Source of the DNA: Gammaproteobacteria bacterium
GTDB lineage: Bacteria; Pseudomonadota; Gammaproteobacteria; Chromatiales; Chromatiaceae
Reading direction: 5' to 3'
DNA length: 64,000 nucleotides
Assembly: GCA_009929855.1 (NCBI GenBank)
Contig: RZZN01000008.1
Span: 1-64,000 of the forward strand
Each line of letters begins with the position of its first letter. The first letter of the stretch is position 1. Shown here piece after piece: positions 53,682 through 60,775 of the stretch. The notes below the pieces were generated by a model. The model did no database searches, was not told where the DNA came from, and saw nothing but the letters and a program-made list of their open reading frames with translations. Both the position numbers and the translations under genes were made by a program.

Positions 53682-54160
53682 CGCCTGCCTCGCTCGACCC
53701 AGCTGACACGTCGATCCATCTCGCCACGCCGCAGCTCCTCGAGCCCTTCTCGTGTCAGCGCGTGGACGAGAACCTTGCCACCCGCGACCTCGATGGCCAC
53801 CGTGCCCGGGGTGAGCGTGATCGATTGAGCGTAGATGGTCCGTCCGAGTGGGGTTTCTTGACTCAGCGCGAGCCGGTCCTGAGAGGGGCTGATCGGATAG
53901 CGCTCTGGCCACCAGATCCGTCGCACGACGTCTCGATTACTCTTGACGATCTCGATCATGAGCCACCACCAGTAGGGGATCAGACGCCACACGGCCCCGA
54001 GGTTGGCTGTCTTGCTCGATGGCTGCGCGCGTACGCCGAGCCAAGCCACCAGCAAGGATGAGGTGATTCCGAGGCCGATCAATAGACCATTGCTCCAGTA
54101 GCCCGAGAGCAGGAGCCAGAAGATCACGAGGGACGAAAACAGTACCAGGAAATAGGTCAT
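53678..54160 (-). CDS. mnhE: MrpE/MbhA antiporter subunit
   Basis: A 160-residue MnhE-family protein: N-terminal helices (FLVLFSSLVIFWLLLSGYW), then IPYWWWLMIEIVKSNRDVVRRIW and SITLTPGTVAIEV, the typical soluble end. It is the first gene of cluster 1, so the promoter should lie in 54161-54352. The gene order E-F-G-(D/E)-B-C-D is that of the Mbh-type membrane module. Confidence 0.9.
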   Translation of the reverse strand: MTYFLVLFSSLVIFWLLLSGYWSNGLLIGLGITSSLLVAWLGVRAQPSSKTANLGAVWRLIPYWWWLMIEIVKSNRDVVRRIWWPERYPISPSQDRLALSQETPLGRTIYAQSITLTPGTVAIEVAGGKVLVHALTREGLEELRRGEMDRRVSWVERGRR

Positions 54161-54352
54161 GTCGTGGTCGACCCGGTGATGTGCGGCATCTCATCGAGTG
54201 TCAATGCATCAGCCATTGAATCCGCTCGGTCACGACCACTGGAACCGCGACATCATCAGGTACTGAGCACGAACGGCGCTGATCGAGCATGGTAGGGGCC
54301 TATCGATGGATGATCAAGCCATTTGATGATGGCTCGCCCCGGTGCGCCCGGC

Positions 54353-54766
54353 TCAGCGCACCACCGTGTCCAGGGCCTCGCGCTTGCGATAGACCGTTCC
54401 TTGAAAGAGCGCGATCAGCTTGTGGTCTTGGTCGTGGACATGGATCAGATAGGTGGCGAGCTTGGGATTGATCGAGACCTCCTCGGCCGTGGCGATCAGG
54501 GTTCCTGCGCGCGCCGCGCTCAGATAGGAGATGGCGACGTTGACACCCAGCGCGACCGTGCCATGCGAATTGGAGGCCACGGCGAAGACCAGGTCGGCCA
54601 GACTGAAGATGGCCGCGCCATGGACGACCCCAACCGCGTTCAGGTGATGGTCCTGGACCTGGAGTCGAGCCGTCGCCCGGCCCGGAGCGGCCGCTGTGAG
54701 CTCGATGCCGACATGCGCGGCGAAGCGGTCGTTGCTGAAGAACTGCTCGAGATCGGCTGGGACCAT
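54353..54766 (-). CDS. PaaI-type hotdog-fold thioesterase
   Basis: A 137-residue hotdog protein. The central motif HHLNAVGVVHGAAIFSLADLVFAVASNSHG matches the PaaI/YbgC thioesterase family, with the HGG-like HGA and a catalytic Asp in SLADLV. Such enzymes hydrolyse acyl-CoA thioesters, often aryl-CoA. The ATG at 54766 has a GAGGAG site about seven bases upstream. Its substrate is unknown and its neighbours give no hint. Confidence 0.88.
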   Translation of the reverse strand: MVPADLEQFFSNDRFAAHVGIELTAAAPGRATARLQVQDHHLNAVGVVHGAAIFSLADLVFAVASNSHGTVALGVNVAISYLSAARAGTLIATAEEVSINPKLATYLIHVHDQDHKLIALFQGTVYRKREALDTVVR

Positions 54767-54932
54767 GGTGTACTCCTCTCTGAATCTCACCCGTTGCGAT
54801 CGCGGTGTCGGTGGGCCCTGGCCAGGCCGCCGCGTTCGAGTCGTGAGTGATCACGATCCAGATGCGCCGGGCCGAAACCCTGTTGCTCATTTCAGGGTCT
54901 CAGTATAACTTGACTCAGAATCCGAAGCGGTT

Positions 54933-55577
54933 GTGACTGATACCATGATGACGATCTCTAAGAAGGCTTCAGCCCAGTGGGCGATGGTCCTGCTCCTCCA
55001 ATGTCTGATTGTTTCGCCCCTGTTCGCGAGTGCCGGGCTCAATGAGCCACAGCGCATCATCCAGCAGGTCTCGGATGGGCTGATGCAGGTGCTGCGTGAG
55101 GATCGCACACTGCTCAAGACAGATCCGGCCTTTGTCCACCGGCTCGTCGACGAGCTCTTCCTGCCCCACGTCGACTTGGCGCGGGTCTCGGCCTTGGCGC
55201 TAGGCCCCTATTGGCGCGAGGCGACACCCGAGCAACGTCGACAGTTTCAAGCCGAGTTTCAACGCTTGTTGATCCAGACCTATGCCTCGGCGCTGGATTC
55301 GCTCAGCGCCTGGGAGGTCCGTTTCCTGCCCATGTCACTGGCGCCCGATGTCGATCGCACGATCGTGCGCACCGAGGTCAAGCAACCGGGCGGACAGCCG
55401 ATCCGTGTCGACTATCGCATGGCCCGGGTCGACGGACGCTGGCGTGCCTATGACGTGGCGGTCCAGGAGATCAGCCTACTCGCCTCCTATCGCAGTCAAT
55501 TCACCGCCGTTGTCCAGAGCCGCGGGCTCGATGGACTCCTCGCCGAGTTGAGTGAGCGCAACGCCACTCGGCGCTGA
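54933..55577 (+). CDS. MlaC/Ttg2D-like phospholipid-binding protein
   Basis: A 214-residue secreted protein with a signal peptide (about 1-34, ending FASA-G). It has the MlaC family layout: PQRIIQQVSDGLMQVLREDR, a helix region with LFLPHVDLARVSALALGPYWREATPEQRRQFQAEFQRLL, and VDYRMARVDGRWRAYDVAVQEISLLASYRSQF. MlaC shuttles phospholipids between the membranes. The usual mlaFEDB partners are not nearby. The start is GTG at 54933 or ATG at 54945. Its last 102 bases overlap the hydantoinase gene on the other strand. Confidence 0.88.
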   Translation: MTDTMMTISKKASAQWAMVLLLQCLIVSPLFASAGLNEPQRIIQQVSDGLMQVLREDRTLLKTDPAFVHRLVDELFLPHVDLARVSALALGPYWREATPEQRRQFQAEFQRLLIQTYASALDSLSAWEVRFLPMSLAPDVDRTIVRTEVKQPGGQPIRVDYRMARVDGRWRAYDVAVQEISLLASYRSQFTAVVQSRGLDGLLAELSERNATRR

Positions 55578-57536
55578 GGCGTCGACCTCCAGTAGCAGAT
55601 TCCCGACTGCGTCGAGCCACGCCACCCAGCCAGGGGCGAGCCAGGTCGTCGCCAGCGCATCCGTGATGATGGCCGGGCCGGAGAGCTGATGTCCCTGTGT
55701 GAGTGCTTCGCGGGACAGGATGGGCACGGGTGCCGGGCAGCCATGGGCGGGGATGGATCGATGGGGTGCCGAGTGGGCCGTCCGGGGGATGCGGGGGAGC
55801 TCAAGCTCGGGAGCCGCCCCACGGATCCGGGTGCGAAGATTGACCAGCTCGACCGGCAGCTGAAGCGGATATCCGTAGGCCTGCCGATGGGCTTGGTGAA
55901 AGGCGTCGGTACACGAGCGGATGCCCGTCCAGGGTAGATTCAGTGGATGTGATTGACCAAGGTAGCGCAGGTCCAGTGAGTGCTCGATCCGCAAGGTGCT
56001 CCGCGCCTGTCCTTCTTGCTCCAGCTCGCTCATCCCGGATTCGGTCAGCGCATCGAGTGCCGCGCCGATTTCGCGATCATCCAGCTCGGCGAGCAGTCCG
56101 AGTCGGGTGCGTGTGAGCGTGCGCCCTGGTGGTGTGACCAGCATCCCGAGCGCCGAGAGGACCCCTGCATGCACTGGGACCACGGCGCGCGTCATGCCGA
56201 GTGACTCGGCCAGGGCGCAGACATGGAGTCCACCCGCCCCACCGAAGGAGGTCAGGATGAAGTCGCGCGGGTCCAGGCCGCGCTGCACCGAGATGACACG
56301 CAAGGCGCGTGACATCTGCTCGTCGGCGAGTCGAATCACCCCGAGTGCCGCCTCGGCGAGCGTGAGTCCCATCGCGTGCGCGAGTCCGCCGATGGCCGTG
56401 CGAGCCGCCGCCAGATCCAGGCGCATGCGCCCGCCCAGGAAGCCATCCGGATCCAATCGGCCGAGCACCAGATTGGCATCCGTGACCGTCGCCTCCTGTC
56501 CGCCGCGGCCGTAGCAGGCCGGTCCTGGATCGGCCCCGGCCGAGGCGGGTCCGACCCTCAACATGCCACCCGCATCCAGACGCGCGATGGATCCGCCGCC
56601 GGCGCCGATGGTGTGCATGTCGACCATCGGCAGCGCGATGGGATAATCAGCGATGCGTGTCTGAGTGGTCAGTCGCGGCTCGCCGTCGATGACCGCGACA
56701 TCGGTGGAGGTGCCGCCCATGTCGAAGGTCAGCAGTCGCGGCGCCCCTGCGCTGACCGTGGCGAAGGCCGCGCCGGCGAGACCGCCTGCTGGACCCGAGA
56801 GCAGCAGCCGCGCTGAATGACGCGCCGCCTGGCTGGCCGCAACGGCCTCGCCGCTGCTCTGCATCACGGCGACCCGTGCATCGGGCAGTCCATTGACCAG
56901 ACGCTCGAGATACCGCTCCACCAGTGGGCCGACTCGAGCATTGATCCAGGTGGCGATCCCGCGCTCGTATTCACCGCTCACCGGCAACACCTCGGATGAG
57001 CGGGCGACGAAGAGCCCTGCTGGGAGCGCTGCCTCGATCTGCCGCTCGGCGGCATCGTTGAGATAGGAGAAGAGCAGGTTGATCGCGACCGCCTCGGGTT
57101 CAAGTCGGGTCAGCGCCGAGTCGAGTGCCGCGAGATCATCCGCGGTCAAGGGCTCGATCCATTGCCCATCGGCACCCAGTCGTCCGCCGGTCTCGTGGCA
57201 GAGCTCGGGCGCAACGGGGGGCGAGCGTGGCTGCGGCTGCAGGTCGTAGAGATCCGGGCGCGCCTGCCGGCCAATGGTGAGGAGGTCGCCGAGTCCTCGA
57301 TTGGTGACATAGAGCGTGCGTGCGCCCTTGCCTTCGAGGACCGCATTGGTCGCCACCGTGCTGCCATGGATGATCCGCAGACCCGTGGTCGTCAGACCGA
57401 GGTCACGGATCCCCGCCAAGATCGCCTGCTCGGGGGCGGCGGGTGTCGAGAGGACCTTGTGGGTCTGGATCGAGCCGTCGCGCCAGAGCACCAGGTCGGT
57501 GAAGGTTCCCCCCGTGTCGATACCGAGGATGATCAT
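55476..57536 (-). CDS. hyuA: hydantoinase/oxoprolinase family protein, subunit A
   Basis: A 686-residue ATP-dependent hydrolase subunit. It starts GIDTGGTFTDLVLWRDG, the phosphate-1 loop of the actin-like ATPase fold; HGSTVATNAVLEGKGA, LLSGPAGGLAGAA, TFDMGGTSTDVAVIDGE, IGAGGGSIA and SFGGAGGLHVCALAESLGM follow. This is the HyuA type that works with HyuB on hydantoins or 5-oxoproline. No hyuB gene is in the window. It lies 48 bases beyond mnhG2 on the same strand. The 3' end overlaps the MlaC-like gene tail to tail by 102 bases. Confidence 0.92.
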   Translation of the reverse strand: MIILGIDTGGTFTDLVLWRDGSIQTHKVLSTPAAPEQAILAGIRDLGLTTTGLRIIHGSTVATNAVLEGKGARTLYVTNRGLGDLLTIGRQARPDLYDLQPQPRSPPVAPELCHETGGRLGADGQWIEPLTADDLAALDSALTRLEPEAVAINLLFSYLNDAAERQIEAALPAGLFVARSSEVLPVSGEYERGIATWINARVGPLVERYLERLVNGLPDARVAVMQSSGEAVAASQAARHSARLLLSGPAGGLAGAAFATVSAGAPRLLTFDMGGTSTDVAVIDGEPRLTTQTRIADYPIALPMVDMHTIGAGGGSIARLDAGGMLRVGPASAGADPGPACYGRGGQEATVTDANLVLGRLDPDGFLGGRMRLDLAAARTAIGGLAHAMGLTLAEAALGVIRLADEQMSRALRVISVQRGLDPRDFILTSFGGAGGLHVCALAESLGMTRAVVPVHAGVLSALGMLVTPPGRTLTRTRLGLLAELDDREIGAALDALTESGMSELEQEGQARSTLRIEHSLDLRYLGQSHPLNLPWTGIRSCTDAFHQAHRQAYGYPLQLPVELVNLRTRIRGAAPELELPRIPRTAHSAPHRSIPAHGCPAPVPILSREALTQGHQLSGPAIITDALATTWLAPGWVAWLDAVGNLLLEVDASAPSGVALTQLGEESIEPAALDNGGELTAIGGE

Positions 57537-57584
57537 CGCGTGGCTGGTCCGATGGCCTGTGATCTCGGGTCGGCGACGTCTTCG

Positions 57585-57938
57585 TCAATCGGTGTCGCGC
57601 GACCGGGTGTCGGTGAATGAATCCTGTGTCTCCGCGGGTGGTGGAGCCAATGAGCGCACTCGCAGATGCAGCGCCGCCTTGGCCAGCAGATGCGCGCTGA
57701 CCGGCGCGGTGATGAAGAGAAAGAGTGTGACCAGGATCTCCTGGAGACTCAGCCCTTCGCCGCGCGTGCTGAAAAAGACCACGGAGGCGATCAGGAGCGC
57801 ACCGACACCGAGCGTCGTGGCCTTGGTCGGTCCATGCAGACGGGAGTAGAAGTCATCGAGTCGCGCCAGACCCAATGAGCCGATGAAGGTGAAGGCCGCG
57901 CCGATGAGGATCAGGATCGAGAGGATGATGTCGAGCAT
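57585..57938 (-). CDS. mnhG: MrpG antiporter subunit (cluster 2)
   Basis: A 117-residue MnhG/PhaG protein with three helices and the signature GSLGLARLDDFYSRLHGPTKATTLGVG. A charged tail (SFTDTRSRDTD) follows. It is last in cluster 2; unlike the other members it is separated from mnhF by 123 bases. Confidence 0.92.
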   Translation of the reverse strand: MLDIILSILILIGAAFTFIGSLGLARLDDFYSRLHGPTKATTLGVGALLIASVVFFSTRGEGLSLQEILVTLFLFITAPVSAHLLAKAALHLRVRSLAPPPAETQDSFTDTRSRDTD

Positions 57939-58061
57939 TGAGCGTTGCTCCGAGTAGCGATCGCCATCCGATGCGCAGCGACCGTCGAGTGAGCCGGCGC
58001 CGCGGACCGTTGCGCGTCATGGCCCAGTCCGTCCCCATGCGGCACAGTGGGGGCGCCGCCA

Positions 58062-58331
58062 TCATTCGATGATATCGCCACGCAGCAGATATTTGCACAA
58101 GGCCACGGTGCCGACGAAGCCCATCAATGCGATCAGCAGCGCCGCGACGAAATAGAGCGAGCTACCCAGATGGATCCCGAGCAGCACCAGCAGGGCGATC
58201 GTGTTGATGTAGAGTGTGTCCAGCGCCAGGATCCGATCTGGTTTGTCCGGTCCCTTCAACAGGCGCCACAGGCTCAGCAGGAGTGCACCCGAGACCAGCG
58301 CGAATCCGGCGAGGACGGCGATGCTCAACAT
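58062..58331 (-). CDS. mnhF: MrpF antiporter subunit (cluster 2)
   Basis: An 89-residue three-helix MnhF/PhaF protein. The signature region reads RLLKGPDKPDRILALDTLYINTIALLV. The ATG at 58331 overlaps the mnhE stop by seven bases; the frame is open further but lacks family similarity. Confidence 0.9.
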   Translation of the reverse strand: MLSIAVLAGFALVSGALLLSLWRLLKGPDKPDRILALDTLYINTIALLVLLGIHLGSSLYFVAALLIALMGFVGTVALCKYLLRGDIIE

Positions 58332-58819
58332 GGCTCGAAGATCTCCTTCAGGGGGGCCTCGTAGCGACACTTGATCTCGGCGACCAGGGCCGCGGGGTTC
58401 TCGACCTTCAGGCCGTGGACGATCAGTCGGGTGCGATCCGGGCTGAGCCAGGCCGAAACGGTCCCGGGTGTCAGCGAGACCGTGTTGGCCAATAGACTGA
58501 TGGCGAGATCCGAACGCAGATCGAGCGGTACCTTGACGAAGGCCGGTTTCACGGTGCGGGAACCGCCCAGGATGAGCGCGGCGACCGCAATGTTGGCGAC
58601 CAGGATGTCATACATCACCACCCCGAGAAAGCGCAGCAGCGTCATGGGCCGATGGATGTGCACCCGTTCCGGCCAGAAGCGCAGCGTGAACAAGGGGATC
58701 GCCCATCCCAGGATCAGCCCGAGAAGGAGATGCCCAGGGGCGATGCTGTTGGCCAAGAGCAGCCACACGATCGCCAGCATGGGCGTGAGGATGGGATGCG
58801 GGAGCAGGGGGTGCTTCAT
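58325..58819 (-). CDS. mnhE: MrpE antiporter subunit (cluster 2)
   Basis: A 164-residue MnhE/PhaE protein with N-terminal helices (ILTPMLAIVWLLLANS), YDILVANIAVAALIL and the end domain with ANTVSLTPGTVSAWLS. It starts six bases after the MrpD gene. Confidence 0.9.
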   Translation of the reverse strand: MKHPLLPHPILTPMLAIVWLLLANSIAPGHLLLGLILGWAIPLFTLRFWPERVHIHRPMTLLRFLGVVMYDILVANIAVAALILGGSRTVKPAFVKVPLDLRSDLAISLLANTVSLTPGTVSAWLSPDRTRLIVHGLKVENPAALVAEIKCRYEAPLKEIFEPC

Positions 58820-58825
58820 GACGGA

Positions 58826-60424
58826 TCAGTCCAAGGTGACGCCGGCCGTCCGGTCCGGCGCCGCGGTGATCGGGGCGAGTGGCTCGCCGCTGAGGTCGGT
58901 CGTCGCATCGCCAAGCACGGCGCGAATATAGTCACTCGGGGTCAGCACTTGATCGGCCGCCGCGCGAGTGAATTCGTAGACTGGATCGGCCCAGATCAGG
59001 AGTGCCAGGCAGAGCCCGAGCAGTCCCATGATGGGCAGCAGTCGGCCCCAGTTCGGCCCCGGCGCGGCGCGCCCATGCGTGCTGGCGCGCTCGATGGTAC
59101 CGGTGGCACGGTAGAAGAGGAGACTGCCAGTGCGCGCCAGTGCGATGATTCCCAGGAGTCCCGCGCTCAGCACCACCGCGAAGACCCAGGGCATGCTCGA
59201 TGTGTCCACGGCCGCGCGCAGTAGCATGTACTTGCCGATGAAGCCGGAGAGCGGGGGCAGACCGGCGACCAGGATGGCGGTGATGAAAAAGAGCGCGCCG
59301 ATGAGCTTGGCATTGGCGATCACTGGGCCTGGATCCAGACGATCACGCAGTGGGCCACGCCCCATGCAGATGACATCGGCCAGCAGGAAGAAGGCCGCCG
59401 CGGCGAAGGTGGTATGCGCCAGATAGTAGAGTCCGGCGGCGATCCCAGCCGGTGTCCCCAGTGCGAAGGCGGTGAGCAGCAGACCGACCGAGACCACGAC
59501 CAGATAGGCGACTTGGCGGCGGAGTGCCTGTGCCGCCAGCACGCCCAGCGTCGCGACCATGATGGTGACGAGCGCCATTGGCAGCAGCCAGGGCGCGATC
59601 AGATCGGCTACCGGGCCGGCCTCGGGTCCGAAGATGAGCGTATAGACCCGGAGGATGGCATAGGCGCCGACCTTGGTCATGATGGCGAAGAGCGCCGCTA
59701 CCGGCGCAGAGGTCTCCGAGTAGGCCGCTGGCAGCCAGAGATAGAGTGGCACCAAGGCGCTCTTGAGTGCGAAGACGCCGAACAGCAGCAGCCCGGCCGC
59801 GCGCACGACACCCAGGTCGTCCGGGCTCGTTCGGGTGACCTCGAGCGCGAGATCAGCCATGTTGAGCGTGCCGGTGATGCCGTAGATGGTCCCGAGCGCG
59901 AAGAGAAAGAGCGTCGAGCCGGCCAGGTTCAGGGCGACGAAATGGAGTCCGGCGCGCACCCGCTCGGCCCCGCCGCGATGCAGCAACAGACCATAGGAGG
60001 CGAGCAGCAGGATCTCGAAGAACACGAAGAGGTTGAACAGATCGCCGGTCAGGAAGGCCCCGTAGAGACCAAACAGCTGCAGCTGAAAAAGCGGGTGAAA
60101 GTGCCGACTGCCGGCATCCGTGCCGCGCACCGCGTAGAGCATGGCGAAGCAGGCGAGCAGCGCAGTGACGAGCAGCATCCAGGCGCTCAGTCGATCCGCG
60201 ACCAGGACGATTCCGTAGGGTGCTGGCCAGTTGCCGAGCGCGTAGACGAGGATCGTCCCATCGCTGACCTCCAAGAGCAAGCGCACCGCCAGGATCACAC
60301 CGACCACCAGGGCCAACAGATTGAGCTGTCGGCGCACCCGCAGACTGATGACGCGGCGCAGGAGCAGCAAGAGTGTCCCGGCCAGCAGCGGGAAGATGAC
60401 CGGTGCGATGACGAGATGACTCAT
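58826..60424 (-). CDS. mnhD: MrpD antiporter subunit (cluster 2)
   Basis: A 532-residue, 14-helix protein of the MrpD/PhaD family. Conserved residues are Glu in FFEILLLASYGLLLH and Lys in LKSALVPLYLWLPAAYSETSAPVAALFAIMTKVGAYA. The start overlaps the MrpC stop by ATGA. The final 40 residues are a hydrophilic extension. Confidence 0.93.
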   Translation of the reverse strand: MSHLVIAPVIFPLLAGTLLLLLRRVISLRVRRQLNLLALVVGVILAVRLLLEVSDGTILVYALGNWPAPYGIVLVADRLSAWMLLVTALLACFAMLYAVRGTDAGSRHFHPLFQLQLFGLYGAFLTGDLFNLFVFFEILLLASYGLLLHRGGAERVRAGLHFVALNLAGSTLFLFALGTIYGITGTLNMADLALEVTRTSPDDLGVVRAAGLLLFGVFALKSALVPLYLWLPAAYSETSAPVAALFAIMTKVGAYAILRVYTLIFGPEAGPVADLIAPWLLPMALVTIMVATLGVLAAQALRRQVAYLVVVSVGLLLTAFALGTPAGIAAGLYYLAHTTFAAAAFFLLADVICMGRGPLRDRLDPGPVIANAKLIGALFFITAILVAGLPPLSGFIGKYMLLRAAVDTSSMPWVFAVVLSAGLLGIIALARTGSLLFYRATGTIERASTHGRAAPGPNWGRLLPIMGLLGLCLALLIWADPVYEFTRAAADQVLTPSDYIRAVLGDATTDLSGEPLAPITAAPDRTAGVTLD

Positions 60425-60762
60425 CCTGGGGTCTCCGCGTCGGGCCTGCCGTCGACCTGATCGGTGCCCAATTCAGCGCGCGCCTTCAAGGCGAGCATGA
60501 TGATGAAGGCGGTCATGCCAAAGCTGATGACGATGGCGGTCAGCACGAGCGCTTGTGGCAGTGGATCGGCATAGCCGACGGCCGAGTCGGTGATCACCGC
60601 TGGCTGCCCGATGGTCAGGCGCCCGGAGACGAAGAGAAAGAGGTTGACGGCGTAGGACAGCAGGGTCAGTCCGAGGACCAGCGGGAAGGTGCGCCCGCGC
60701 AGCGCGAGATATACCCCGCACGCAGTCAAGACACCGACGATCAAGGCGATCAAGGCTTCCAC
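60421..60762 (-). CDS. mnhC: MrpC antiporter subunit (cluster 2)
   Basis: A 113-residue NuoK-like subunit: ALIVGVLTACGVYLALRG, VLGLTLLSYAVNLFLFVSG, DPLPQALVLTAIVISFGMTAF. It starts with GTG at 60762, with a GGGAG site about ten bases upstream and 13 bases after the mnhA stop. Confidence 0.92.
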   Translation of the reverse strand: MEALIALIVGVLTACGVYLALRGRTFPLVLGLTLLSYAVNLFLFVSGRLTIGQPAVITDSAVGYADPLPQALVLTAIVISFGMTAFIIMLALKARAELGTDQVDGRPDAETPG

Positions 60763-60775
60763 CGATGACGACTCC

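Noticed and set aside
59414-60460. A 348-codon plus-strand frame opposite the cluster 2 mnhD gene
   Set aside because: The same antisense composition effect; the minus strand encodes a clear MrpD.
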